A stretch of DNA of 64,000 nucleotides, from NCBI GenBank assembly GCA_052144935.1, contig JBKQPR010000370.1:1-64000 (forward strand), written 5' to 3'. A program made the position numbers and the translations under genes. The notes beneath the pieces were generated by a model. That model had not been told where the DNA came from. It saw only the letters and a list, made by a program, of their open reading frames with translations, and did not search any database. This stretch comes from JOPF133 sp052144935. Lineage in GTDB: Bacteria; Acidobacteriota; Terriglobia; Bryobacterales; Bryobacteraceae. Positions 37,380 to 46,605 of the stretch are shown here, one piece after another. Numbering within the stretch: position 1 is the stretch's first letter; each line of letters opens with the position of its first letter.

Positions 37380-37528
37380 TGAATGGGAACTGTTTCGAGT
37401 TTAACGCAAATGGCGCCCCGAATGCTTTGTGGGCCGGGCGGGCCCAGAGGGCGCCCTGCCTGGCAACCGGCCGCCATTGAACCTCGCGCGCCCAAAGCGT
37501 AAAATTCAATACATCGGGAAGGAGCCTC

Positions 37529-40500
37529 GTGGAAGCCAGGCCGTCACCGGTGCCGCGGCGCATCGGGAAATACGAGATCGTGCAGGAAATCGGCAGCGGC
37601 GGATTCGGCCATGTTTACCGCGCTCTCGATCCGGCCTTCGACCGTGTCGTGGCGGTCAAGGTCCTCAACGCGCCCGACGACCCCGATACCGTCCGTCGCT
37701 TTCGGATCGAAGCCAAAACCGTGGCGAACCTCCACCATAAAAACATCGTTACGGTTCACGATTACGGGGAAACGGATGGCGTCCCCTACCTCGTAATGGA
37801 ATATCTCGACGGCACCACTCTGCAGACCCTGATCGGCCGGAACGCGCTTTCCCTTCTGGAGAAGGTGGACATCATGTCGGAGGTGGCGGAGGGTCTCGAA
37901 TACGCTCACGAGCGCGGAGTGACCCACCGCGACGTGAAGCCGGCCAATATCATGCGCCTCGCCGACGGTTCCGTGAAGATCATGGATTTCGGGATCGCGC
38001 GGCTGGCGGTGCAAACTTCCACGCGGCTTACCAAAACCGGCTATGTAGTCGGGAGCCTGGAGTACATGGCTCCAGAGCAGTTCGGAGGCACTTCGGACGC
38101 TTTGACCGACGTCTTCTCTTACGGCGTTACCTTTTATGAGCTGCTCACGGGGCACAACCCCTTCGCGTCACCGGATCCCGCGGTCACCATATACAAGATC
38201 ACCAACACGGATGCTCCCGCAGTCTCGTTGGTGGCGCCGGAATGCCCGAAAGCCCTCGACCGCATCCTGCGCGGGGCCCTGGCCAGGTCTCGCGAGGCGC
38301 GATACGGCAGTCTGTCGGATGTGGTGGCCGATACCCGCGCCATCCTGTCGGACCTGCGCCGCGATCACGCCGGTAAGTTGTATGCAGAAGCGGGGCGGTT
38401 CTTCGACGCCGGCCAATTTGACGCGGCTAAATCGGCTGTGCGGAAGGTTCTCGACCTGGACCCCGTGCACACCGATGCCCGAAGGCTGCGGTCGGAGATC
38501 GAAGAGGCCCTCCGCCGCCGGGATTTGGGCGCGCGCGCGCGGCCCCTCCTGGAAAAGGTGGAGAAGGGCCTGCTGGAACGGCAGTATGAGGAGGCTGCCG
38601 GCATTCTCGACTCCGTGCGGCAGCTTGGTATCACCGATCCCCAACTGAAGGCTCGCCTGGACATGGCGGCGACGCAAATCGAGCAGGCCGGCCGGCGCCA
38701 GCAACTTCTCGACGCGGCCCGCGAGAATCTGAAGAACCAGGACCTCACCGAAGCCTTTCGAGCCGCATCCGAGGTGCTGTCCGCGGACCCCGGGAACGCC
38801 GCCGGAAGAGACCTCTTTCAGGAAATCCGCGCGCAAATGGACTTGCGCGAATCCCGGCGCCGCTTTCGGGAAGACTTGTCTCGCGCGGAGGGATTGCTCC
38901 TGATTGGGGAAACCCAGGAGGCTCTATCGCTTCTCGCCGAAATCGAGCGCCGCAATCCACAGGCCGCGGAAGTATCCGCCCTGCGCGCCCGCGCCGAAGA
39001 TCGCAAGGCCCAGGAGGACCGCGCCCGGCGCCTTGCGGAAGCGACGGCTGACGTCAGGTCTCTCCTGCGAAACGGACTGTTCGAGCAAGCCGTGGCGAAG
39101 ATCGATTCGCTCCGGACCGAATTTGCGGACAACCCGGATCTGCAGACATTGCGCCGCCATGCCTCCGAGCGTCTGGCCGCCCAGCGCCGCCTGGAGCGAA
39201 TCGCCAATCTGAAGTTCGAAGCCGCGAGGCTCATCGAACAGCATGATTTCGATAACGCCATTCGAGCGCTGGAAGCCGGCATTGCGGAACTTGGCGATGA
39301 CGGCGATTTGACGCGCCTGGTGCAGGCGGCTCTCGCGGGGAAGGCCTCCCAGGAACGCGACCGCGCCGTTTCGCGCACTCTGGAAGAGGCGGAGCGCCTG
39401 CGACTGGCTGGCAAACTGGATGACGCTGCCCGGCTGCTGGAGCGGGCCATCCAGGTCTGGGGCAACCAGCCGCCGTTATTGGGCCTGCTCCACCGGCTCT
39501 CAGCCTCGCGCGAAGCGGAGAACCTTCTTCAGCAGGGGAAGGCGAGCGCCTCCCGTGTGATTCTCAGCCAGGCCATCGCGAGTTACGGGGACGACCCGGA
39601 ACTCCGGAAACTTCTGGAGCGCGCAGAATCGCAGGTTCGCGCCGGCGAGCGTTCGGCGCGGCTTGCAGCCATCCTGGGAGAGGTACGGAGACTGGCCGGC
39701 GCAATGCAGTGGCAGGCAGCCCTTCAGAAACTCGACGAAGGGCTCGCCACTTTCCCCGGCGAACCATCCCTGATCGCAGAGCGCGCATCGTTGATCGCAT
39801 CTCTGGACATGCAGCAGCGGGAGCAGGCGACTCGGGGCCTCCTCGCCCAGATCGAGTCGCTGACGATTGCCGCCCGGCTTGACGAAGCCACTCAGTTGCT
39901 AGAGAAGGGCGTGCGCGATCTGGGACCGGACCCCCGATTGATCGAGGCCCGGCAGCGCCTGTTGGAAAGTCTCGAACAACGCCGTGCCGTAGCCGCTTCT
40001 CTCAGGGCCGGTGCCCCTGTAGTGCGCCGTTCGGAGGAAGAAGGTCATCGAGGCGCACCGCCGCCAACGCGCCACGGAATTGTGCGGCGGCCTTGGATCC
40101 GTTGGATTGCAGGCGGAGTCCTGGCTGTCGCCGGGATTCTCTATTGGGCCCTGATGCCGCATTCAAAGCCCAGCCCGCCGGCGATCGAGACCAACCCGCA
40201 CGAAAGGAAAACCGCCGTACTTAAGAAGGATGAACTGCCTCCGCCTCCGGCCGATGGCGGCGCAGCGGGTGGTGCGCCTGGCAGCGTCTCCGGCCGCGCG
40301 CCCGGGGGTGCGCGGGACGGGATCGGCGGTTCGGCGCCCCGCGACACTCCGCCTCCGTCGCCCGTCAAGAAGGAGGTGAAGCCGCTGGCTCCACGGCGCA
40401 TCAAGGTGGAGGGCGCCGCGCAACAGGCCATGGTTATTTCTCAGCCGCGGCCGCTGTATCCTCCGCTGGCCATCCAGGCGCGTATTGAGGGCGTAGTGGA

Positions 40501-40687
40501 GTTGAACGCGATTATTGGTAAGGATGGCACGGTCCAGGATCTCACCGTGGCCAGGGGCCATCCGTTCCTGGTCCAGTCGGCGGTCGACGCGGTGAAACAG
40601 TGGCGCTATAGACCGACGCTCATTGATGGTGAGCCGGTGGAGGTGCAAACCACCATCGACGTGAACTTTACGTTGAGTCGGCCGTAA
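37529..40687 (+). CDS. Ser/Thr kinase fused to helical repeats and a TonB C-terminal domain
   Basis: The 1052-residue product starts at GTG 37529 behind GGAAGGAG. The kinase (residues about 14-280) has GSGGFG (22-27), K44, HRDVKPAN (133-140), DFG (153-155) and MAPEQF. About 560 residues of alpha-helical, tetratricopeptide-like repeats follow (AGKLYAEAGRFFDAGQFDAA). One transmembrane helix (about 857-874, WIAGGVLAVAGILYWALMP), a Pro/Gly linker and a TonB-type C-terminal domain (about 966-1050, PRPLYPPLAIQARIEGVVEL, KQWRYRPTLIDGEPV) end it. The order places the kinase in the cytoplasm and TonB in the periplasm. No partner gene is adjacent; substrates are unknown. Confidence 0.9.
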   Translation: MEARPSPVPRRIGKYEIVQEIGSGGFGHVYRALDPAFDRVVAVKVLNAPDDPDTVRRFRIEAKTVANLHHKNIVTVHDYGETDGVPYLVMEYLDGTTLQTLIGRNALSLLEKVDIMSEVAEGLEYAHERGVTHRDVKPANIMRLADGSVKIMDFGIARLAVQTSTRLTKTGYVVGSLEYMAPEQFGGTSDALTDVFSYGVTFYELLTGHNPFASPDPAVTIYKITNTDAPAVSLVAPECPKALDRILRGALARSREARYGSLSDVVADTRAILSDLRRDHAGKLYAEAGRFFDAGQFDAAKSAVRKVLDLDPVHTDARRLRSEIEEALRRRDLGARARPLLEKVEKGLLERQYEEAAGILDSVRQLGITDPQLKARLDMAATQIEQAGRRQQLLDAARENLKNQDLTEAFRAASEVLSADPGNAAGRDLFQEIRAQMDLRESRRRFREDLSRAEGLLLIGETQEALSLLAEIERRNPQAAEVSALRARAEDRKAQEDRARRLAEATADVRSLLRNGLFEQAVAKIDSLRTEFADNPDLQTLRRHASERLAAQRRLERIANLKFEAARLIEQHDFDNAIRALEAGIAELGDDGDLTRLVQAALAGKASQERDRAVSRTLEEAERLRLAGKLDDAARLLERAIQVWGNQPPLLGLLHRLSASREAENLLQQGKASASRVILSQAIASYGDDPELRKLLERAESQVRAGERSARLAAILGEVRRLAGAMQWQAALQKLDEGLATFPGEPSLIAERASLIASLDMQQREQATRGLLAQIESLTIAARLDEATQLLEKGVRDLGPDPRLIEARQRLLESLEQRRAVAASLRAGAPVVRRSEEEGHRGAPPPTRHGIVRRPWIRWIAGGVLAVAGILYWALMPHSKPSPPAIETNPHERKTAVLKKDELPPPPADGGAAGGAPGSVSGRAPGGARDGIGGSAPRDTPPPSPVKKEVKPLAPRRIKVEGAAQQAMVISQPRPLYPPLAIQARIEGVVELNAIIGKDGTVQDLTVARGHPFLVQSAVDAVKQWRYRPTLIDGEPVEVQTTIDVNFTLSRP

Positions 40688-40732
40688 CCCCCAGACCCGG
40701 CAGGCAAAGAGCTTTGCGATAGAATCTACCTC

Positions 40733-41227
40733 ATGCTACAACCCGACCTGGTCCGCCTCTGGGAAGAGCACACGGCCCATGAATTCTCTACGCGTGACAC
40801 CGAAGCCACGCTGGACACCATGGTGGAAGACGCTTACGTCAACCACATCCCCACCATGACCGGCGGGTACGGCAAGAGCGCGCTGCGCGACTTCTACTCG
40901 CGGCACTTCATTCCCAGCATGCCGCCGGATACGGTCCTGACGCCCATTTCGCGCACGGTAGGCGAAAACCAGCTTGTGGATGAAATGATCTTCTCCTTCA
41001 CCCACACCCGGGAGATGCCGTGGATGCTGCCGGGAATCGCCCCTACGCACCGCCGGGTGGAAGTGCCGCTGGTGGCCATCGTCCGCTTCCGGGACGGCAA
41101 GTTGGCGCACGAACACATTTATTGGGACCAGGCATCGGTGCTCAAGCAGATCGGCCTGCTGACCGACCCGTCGCTGCCCGTATTCGGCGCCGAGACGGCG
41201 CGCAAAGTGATGCAGCCGGACCACTAA
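40733..41227 (+). CDS. SnoaL-like NTF2-fold protein
   Basis: The 164-residue protein has the SnoaL/NTF2-like pattern LWEEHTAHEFSTRDTEATLD, HIPTMTGG, VGENQLVDEMIFSFTHTREM and IVRFRDGKLAHEHIYWDQAS. It may be a ketosteroid-isomerase-like enzyme or a binding protein; the reaction is unknown. A TAGAAT box at 40720-40725 ends 7 bases before the ATG and no ribosome site is seen, so a leaderless mRNA is possible. It follows the kinase gene but probably has its own promoter. Confidence 0.8.
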   Translation: MLQPDLVRLWEEHTAHEFSTRDTEATLDTMVEDAYVNHIPTMTGGYGKSALRDFYSRHFIPSMPPDTVLTPISRTVGENQLVDEMIFSFTHTREMPWMLPGIAPTHRRVEVPLVAIVRFRDGKLAHEHIYWDQASVLKQIGLLTDPSLPVFGAETARKVMQPDH

Positions 41228-41242
41228 AACCGGGCAACCCCA

Positions 41243-41409
41243 AGCATTTCTCGCCAAGCCGCAAAGTAACGCAAAGCACACAAAAAGCATAACCAGCCCA
41301 GATCCTGGCCTCCGCCTTGTTTCCTCCTGTATTTGTGTTTCCTCCTGTATTTGTCTATTTGTGTTTCCTCTGCGTTACTTTGCGGCGTTGCGGCTTGGCG
41401 AGAGATGCT
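41243..41409. repeat. Dispersed palindrome (CTCGCCAAGCCGCAAAGTAACGC family)
   Basis: The left arm (TTCTCGCCAAGCCGCAAAGT) is mirrored by the right arm (ACTTTGCGGCGTTGCGGCTT), with CCTCCTGTATTTGTGTTT repeated in tandem inside. A half copy lies at 56864-56906. It could end the upstream transcript. Confidence 0.8.
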
Positions 41410-42003
41410 TTTTTTCGCGCGCCCCTCGTTCCAGCTTCGGCCGTTTAACCCATTCGCAAAGTTCGCCAACTTTCTCCCGAATCGGCTCAATCACTTACAG
41501 ACCTTCGCGCCCTTACGGCCAAAATCCGTCTGTTACTCTTTAATCGAAGTAGGAACTGCTCAGCGGTGAAGCAGTCCTCGCGGTAATGTTCGCCGGAGCC
41601 CAACCTAGGGGGCTTTAAATCCGGATCACGAGCGCTTAACGCTTCCTAAACCTGCCACAGGGGCATAAAACCTGCCAATCAGGCACATTCCCTTTCGGGG
41701 GAGTGCCCCTCCTGGGGAGTCAGCTCCTCTTTATTCGGAGGGGTACGGAACCGGTTCCAAATGTCCCGGCGTCGACAGCGCCGGCAATCGAAGAGCAAAC
41801 GAAAAGGCACAGAAACGCCGAATTCTCCGCGGACCGCCGCCTGGTGGACCCGTCCCGGCCAGAGTCCGATCCCGCTTAAACGCCCAAATACCCGCGAACT
41901 GCCATCGACACGTCCTGGCAAGCCATCCGGCGGCTCGCAGAAGGCCCCCAACCACCCGCCGGTGGTACCCTCGAAGAAGGTGTCTTCACCCCGGAGTTCA
42001 GCC
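41410..42003. other. Intergenic region without a supported gene
   Basis: An open frame runs in phase into the lyase gene from 41761, but it is low in complexity and lacks a signal peptide, so it is not taken. A block at about 41446-41480 resembles, in reverse, the region around 12030-12060. Stretches of CCTCCC and GGGGAGT near 41690-41720 may form a hairpin. Confidence 0.45.
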
Positions 42004-43230
42004 ATGCATCGCGTCCCCTTGCGCGCCATCGCTCCGCTCGCCTGGCTTCCCCTCTTTCTGGCCGCCGCCGACGCCCCTCCGCGCACGTGGATCGATCCGG
42101 ACACCGGCCACCGCATCGTCCGCCTTACCGACGAACCGGGCAGCGCCAGCCTCTATTTCAACCAGAACGGCTACACCGCCAACGGTAAGGAGATGGTCTA
42201 CACCACCCCCGAGGGCATTTCGGTGCTCGACCTCGCAACCCACGCCGCGTGGCCGGTGGTGAAGGGGCGCGTGCGCATCATCGTCACCGGCCACAAGACG
42301 CAGAACGTCTACTACATCAAGGACGACACGGTGTGCTCCACCGACGTGGATTCCGGCGTCACCCGCGAGATCGCCAAGCTGCCCCCGCGCGGCTCGGTGG
42401 CCACCGTGAACGCCGATGAGACGCTGCTCGCCGGCACTTACGTCGTGGGCGATGGCGCGGATTACAACGCCAATCGCCCGCCCGGCGCGCAGACCCTCGA
42501 ACAGCCGCGCAACAAGGGGCAGATGATGGAGGAGCGGCTGGCTTCGCACCAGCTCATGGGCCTGTTCACCATCGACGTGAAGACCGGCGCGGTCAAGACC
42601 ATCCACGGCAGCACCGACTGGCTCAATCACCTGGAATACTCGCCCACCGATCCCACCCTGCTGATGTTCTGCCACGAAGGCCCCTGGCACAAAGTCGATC
42701 GTATCTGGACCATGCGCACAGACGGCTCCCACATCACTAAGATCCACACCCGCACCATGGCCATGGAGATCTTTGGGCACGAGTTCTGGAGTCCCGACGG
42801 CCAGACCATCTGGTACGATCTGCAGACGCCGCGCGGCGAAGTCTTCTGGCTGGCCGGTTACGATGTGGAGACCGGCGCGCGCACCTGGTATCACCTGGAC
42901 CGCAACGAGTGGTCCATCCATTTCAACGTGACCCGCGACGGCAAGCTGTTCTGCGGGGATGGCGGCGACCCCGGCCAGGTGGCCCACGCCACCGGCGGCC
43001 AATGGATCTACTTGTTCCGGCCCGAAATAGTCCCCAACCGCGGCCTCGAAGACAAGAGGTTCATTAACCCAGGCGTGTTTCATGCCGAGCGCCTGGTGAA
43101 TATGTCGAAACACAAATATCAGTTGGAACCTAACGTCAGCTTCACGCCCGATAGTAAGTGGGTGGTGTTCCGATCTAACATGTTCGGACCCACTTATGCA
43201 TTCGCGGTCGAGGTGGCCAAGGCACAATAA
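42004..43230 (+). CDS. Oligogalacturonate lyase family protein (PL22-like)
   Basis: The 408-residue product starts at ATG 42004 (signal-like LRAIAPLAWLPLFLAAADAP). A beta-propeller pattern with repeated blades is seen: TWIDPDTGHRIVRLTDEPGS, SLYFNQNGYTANGKEMVYTT, WLNHLEYSPTDPTLLMFCHE, HEFWSPDGQTIWYDLQTPRG and LEPNVSFTPDSKWVVFRSNM. These match the PL22 oligogalacturonide lyases that cut pectin fragments. The family assignment is firm but the substrate is inferred. It is followed with a 1-base gap by the AldA-like gene and then an aldolase, which fits uronate and deoxysugar breakdown. Confidence 0.85.
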   Translation: MHRVPLRAIAPLAWLPLFLAAADAPPRTWIDPDTGHRIVRLTDEPGSASLYFNQNGYTANGKEMVYTTPEGISVLDLATHAAWPVVKGRVRIIVTGHKTQNVYYIKDDTVCSTDVDSGVTREIAKLPPRGSVATVNADETLLAGTYVVGDGADYNANRPPGAQTLEQPRNKGQMMEERLASHQLMGLFTIDVKTGAVKTIHGSTDWLNHLEYSPTDPTLLMFCHEGPWHKVDRIWTMRTDGSHITKIHTRTMAMEIFGHEFWSPDGQTIWYDLQTPRGEVFWLAGYDVETGARTWYHLDRNEWSIHFNVTRDGKLFCGDGGDPGQVAHATGGQWIYLFRPEIVPNRGLEDKRFINPGVFHAERLVNMSKHKYQLEPNVSFTPDSKWVVFRSNMFGPTYAFAVEVAKAQ

Positions 43231-43231
43231 C

Positions 43232-44665
43232 ATGCACTATCAAAATTTCATCAACGGAAAATTTGCTCGGCCCGAAACCACGGGGATCCTCGAAGTGCGC
43301 AATCCGTCGACCGGCGCGGCGATTTGCACGGTGCCCGACAGTAGCGGCTGGGACGTGGAGAAAGCGATTTGGGCCGCCGAAGCCGCGCAGAAGGAGTGGT
43401 CCCGCCGCCCCGCCGTGGAACGCGCCAAACTGCTCCGGGCCATTGCCGCCAAGATCCGCGAGCAGGTCGAGCCCCTGGCCCGCATCATCACCGAGGAGCA
43501 GGGCAAGGTTCTCAGCCTGTCCCGCGTCGAAGTATCCTTCACCGCCGATTACCTCGACTACATGGCCGAATGGGCCCGCCGCATCGAAGGCGAGATCCTG
43601 GAGAGCGACCGGCCGGGGGAAACCATTTTCCTCTTCCGCCAGCCCATCGGCGTGATCGGCGGCATCCTGCCGTGGAATTTCCCGTTCTTCCTGATCGCGC
43701 GCAAAGCCGCGCCCGCGCTGGTCACCGGCAACACCATCGTCATCAAGCCCAGCGAAGAGACTCCCCACAATGCCGTTAAGTTCGCCGAGATCCTCCAGGA
43801 AATCGGCGCGCCGCCGGGTGTGATCAACATCGTGCACGGACGCGGCGCCTCCGCCGGAAAGGCGCTCGCCTCTTCGCGCCGCATCGGCATGATCAGCTTC
43901 ACCGGCAGCGTGGAAACCGGCTCCGCCATCATGGCCGCGGCCGCGCCTAATATCACCAAAGTCAATCTGGAACTCGGAGGCAAAGCGCCGGCCATCGTCA
44001 TGGCCGATGCCGATATCGATCTCGCCGTCCGCGCTGTCACCGCTTCCCGCGTCATCAACAGCGGCCAGGTCTGCAATTGCGCCGAGCGCGTCTACGTTCA
44101 GGAATCGGTCGCCGCCGAGTTCTCCGAAAAGCTCACCGCCGCCATGCGGGCCACTCGTTTCGGCGATCCTCTGGCCGATGAGACCGTAGATTACGGCCCG
44201 CTCATCAACGAAGCCGGTTACCGCAAGGTGGACGGGTTGATCCGTAGCGCGCTCGCAGAGGGCGCCACGCTGACCACTGGTGGCGCTCGCGGCGAGGGCG
44301 ACGGAGGCTTCTACTACCAGCCCACCGTCCTCACCAATTGCCGCCAGGACATGGAAATCATCCGCCGCGAAATCTTCGGACCAGTGGCACCCGTGGTCAC
44401 ATTCCACGATCTCGAAGAGGCCATCGCCTTCGCCAACGATTCCGATTACGGCCTCACCTCTTCCATCTACACCCGCGATCTGAACGTGGCGCTGAAGGCC
44501 TGCCAGGAAATTCGCTTCGGCGAAACTTACATCAACCGCGAGAACTTCGAGGCCATGCAGGGCTTCCACGCGGGATGGCGCAAGAGCGGCATCGGCGGCG
44601 CGGATGGCAAACACGGACTCTACGAATTTACCCAAACCCATGTCGTCTATATCCAGCGCCAATAA
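43232..44665 (+). CDS. aldA: AldA-type aldehyde dehydrogenase (lactaldehyde/glycolaldehyde)
   Basis: The 477-residue NAD-dependent enzyme starts at ATG 43232. It shares long stretches with E. coli AldA: FTADYLDYMAEWARR, GGILPWNFPFFLIARK, TKVNLELGGKAPAIVM (E248), NSGQVCNCAERVYVQ (catalytic C281) and GETYINRENFEAMQGFHAGW. The NAD loop includes SFTGSVETG. It oxidises lactaldehyde or glycolaldehyde to the acid. The upstream pectin lyase and downstream aldolase suggest a sugar catabolic operon in which the aldolase releases the aldehyde. Confidence 0.93.
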   Translation: MHYQNFINGKFARPETTGILEVRNPSTGAAICTVPDSSGWDVEKAIWAAEAAQKEWSRRPAVERAKLLRAIAAKIREQVEPLARIITEEQGKVLSLSRVEVSFTADYLDYMAEWARRIEGEILESDRPGETIFLFRQPIGVIGGILPWNFPFFLIARKAAPALVTGNTIVIKPSEETPHNAVKFAEILQEIGAPPGVINIVHGRGASAGKALASSRRIGMISFTGSVETGSAIMAAAAPNITKVNLELGGKAPAIVMADADIDLAVRAVTASRVINSGQVCNCAERVYVQESVAAEFSEKLTAAMRATRFGDPLADETVDYGPLINEAGYRKVDGLIRSALAEGATLTTGGARGEGDGGFYYQPTVLTNCRQDMEIIRREIFGPVAPVVTFHDLEEAIAFANDSDYGLTSSIYTRDLNVALKACQEIRFGETYINRENFEAMQGFHAGWRKSGIGGADGKHGLYEFTQTHVVYIQRQ

Positions 44666-44693
44666 GGGGTGCCCTCCGGGCCCGGGGCGCCCC

Positions 44694-46121
44694 GTGGATC
44701 GCCCTGCGGGTGGCCTTCGTCCTGCGGATGGCCCTGGCCCGGCGGATGGCCCTGGTCCGGCGGGTGGCCCAGGCCCGGTGGGTGGCCCTAGTCCGGCGGG
44801 GGGCCCAGGCCCGGTGGGTGGCCCTAGTCCGGCCACCTATTCCTACCTGCACCCGCGGGACGAAATCCTGCAGGCCATGGAGCGCGTCTATCGCTACCGC
44901 ATGACCACCACCTCGGGCGGCAACCTGTCCATACGCGAGGCGTCCGGCGACCTCTGGATTACCCCCGCGCGGCTCGACAAAGGATCGCTGCGGCGCGACG
45001 ACATCGTGTGCGTACACCCCGATGGCCGCATCGACGGCATACGAAAACCGTCCTCGGAGCTGCCCATCCACCAGGAGATCCGCCGCGGCCGGCCCGAGTT
45101 GGGAGGCATCGTACACGCCCACCCCACCGCGCTGGTGGCCTTCAGCCTGGCGAATCTGACGCCCAATCCGCGCCTGTTCCACCAGGCCTGGCGGGTGTGC
45201 GGCAAGGTCGGGTTGGCCCCCTACCGCCTGCCCGGGAGTCCCGCGCTGGGCGCCATCGTGGCCGATACCTTCGGGCAGGGTTACAACTGCGTGATCATGG
45301 AGAATCACGGGGTGGTGACCGCGGGTGAGACCCTGCAGCAGGCCTTCCGGCGCTTCGAGACCCTGGAGTTTACCGCCAAGACCATCATCAAGGCGCGCCT
45401 GGCGGGCGGCGAAGTCCGCTTCCTCACCGACGAGCAACTCGATCTGGAGCAGCGCCGCCACAGCAGCCTGGAGGAATTTACGCGTGGAACGCCCACCAGC
45501 CAGGAGGCCGAGGTGCGCCGCCGCCTGGCCGAGTTTGTGCGCCGCGCCTACCGCCAGCGGCTGTTCATCAGCACGCAAGGCAGCTATTCGGCGCGCGTCG
45601 GCGAGCGCTCGTTCGTGATTACGCCGTACCAGGTGGATCGCAGCGCAGTGGACGCGGGGGACCTGGTGCTGGTGGAGGACGGCCGAGCCGAAGCCGGAAA
45701 ACCGCCCAGCCGCGCCGCCCGCATTCACGACGCCATTTACCGCGGGCATCCGGAGGTGGGCGCCATCGTCAACGCCTACCCCGTGAACGCCACCGCCTTC
45801 AGCGTGACCGGCCTGCCGCTCGATCCGCGCACCATCCCGGAGAGCTACGTGGTGGTGCGTCACGTGGGCCGGGCGCCCTTCGGCCTGCAATTCGAGGATG
45901 GCCACGAGCTATCCGCCATGCTGGCCCCCGAAAGGCCGGCGCTGATTCTGGAGAACGACGGCGTGCTGGTCACCGGCGCCGACGTGCTGGAAGCTTTCGA
46001 CCGCCTGGAAGTGCTGGAGTCGACCGCCGAAGCGATCATCAACTGCCGGGCCGTGGGCCAGTTGCGGCCGCTATCCGAAGAGGTCACCAGGGAGCTGGAT
46101 GGAGCTTTTTTCGGGTGCTGA
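44694..46121 (+). CDS. Double-domain class II aldolase/adducin protein
   Basis: The protein has two consecutive class II aldolase/adducin folds. The first has TTTSGGNLSIREASGDLWIT, HPDGRIDG, IVHAHPTALVAF and CVIMENHGVVTAG; the second has LFISTQGSYSARVGE, VGAIVNAYPVNATAFS and PALILENDGVLVTG. The first retains the zinc-type His and Glu positions (HAHP, NHG). The second lacks them (NAYP, NDG) and may be structural. The start is unsure: GTG at 44694 gives 475 residues; a GTG at 44814 or an ATG at 44640 are alternatives. The N-terminal Gly/Pro repeat is probably an intergenic minisatellite, so the true start may be 44814. It likely acts as a fuculose/rhamnulose-phosphate-type aldolase that makes the AldA substrate. 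Confidence 0.75.
   Translation: MDRPAGGLRPADGPGPADGPGPAGGPGPVGGPSPAGGPGPVGGPSPATYSYLHPRDEILQAMERVYRYRMTTTSGGNLSIREASGDLWITPARLDKGSLRRDDIVCVHPDGRIDGIRKPSSELPIHQEIRRGRPELGGIVHAHPTALVAFSLANLTPNPRLFHQAWRVCGKVGLAPYRLPGSPALGAIVADTFGQGYNCVIMENHGVVTAGETLQQAFRRFETLEFTAKTIIKARLAGGEVRFLTDEQLDLEQRRHSSLEEFTRGTPTSQEAEVRRRLAEFVRRAYRQRLFISTQGSYSARVGERSFVITPYQVDRSAVDAGDLVLVEDGRAEAGKPPSRAARIHDAIYRGHPEVGAIVNAYPVNATAFSVTGLPLDPRTIPESYVVVRHVGRAPFGLQFEDGHELSAMLAPERPALILENDGVLVTGADVLEAFDRLEVLESTAEAIINCRAVGQLRPLSEEVTRELDGAFFGC
44725..44832. repeat. Minisatellite of 18-bp units upstream of the aldolase
   Basis: Units of GGTGGCCCTAGTCCGGCG type with GGCCCAGGCCCGGT variants repeat about six times. In the aldolase frame they read GPGPAGGPGPVGGPSP. 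The GC-rich GGCGCCCC block just before 44694 belongs to the same family as blocks at 16172, 37440, 50045 and 55125. Confidence 0.75.
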
Positions 46122-46196
46122 ACAACCCCTTGCCGCGGGGGCGCCGTCGTGCGGAGTCTATGGCTGCTTGCCTTCCTCCAGGCGTTCGATGCGCTG

Positions 46197-46460
46197 CTAA
46201 TGAAGCTCGGCGGTTCGGACGAGGCGGGCGGTGGCTTCCATGATCTGGACCAGGAAGTCTTCGTGCTTGGCCAGGCGGTTTTCGTTCTTGGCCCAGCGTT
46301 CCTCGCTCTTGGCCCAGAGTTCTTGGTTCTTGGCCCAGAGTTCTTCGTGCTGCTTCACGGTCTGGCTGAGCTCTCGCACATCGGCGTGGAGCAGCTCGAG
46401 GCTTTGCGCCAGGGCTTCGTGGCGTTCGGCGATTCTCTGGAGGCGTTCTTCGAAGGTCAT
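46197..46460 (-). CDS. Small coiled-coil protein, probably truncated by an amber stop
   Basis: The 87-residue product begins MTFEERLQRIAERHEALAQS and shows tandem ELWAKNQ/ERWAKNE heptads. It ends at TAG 46197, but the same frame continues as QRIERLEEGKQP and stops at 46158, the kind of ending expected for this type of protein. The stop is therefore probably a late mutation that cut about 12 residues. Function is unknown. Confidence 0.55.
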   Translation of the reverse strand: MTFEERLQRIAERHEALAQSLELLHADVRELSQTVKQHEELWAKNQELWAKSEERWAKNENRLAKHEDFLVQIMEATARLVRTAELH

Positions 46461-46605
46461 AGATGTCTCTATCGAGTTTAGCCCGAAATCGGGAGCCGTT
46501 TCCAAACCCCACGCGGTGCGGCCATTTGCGGCATCCATCGCGCCGCTACCAGGCCCGCATTTTGCTGTGCGCCCCTTTCACACCTGTGGCCCATGGCACT
46601 CCTTG

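Noticed and set aside
41761..42003. N-terminal extension of the oligogalacturonate lyase
   Set aside because: The added 81 residues are low in complexity and precede a proper start with a hydrophobic leader and GGAG.
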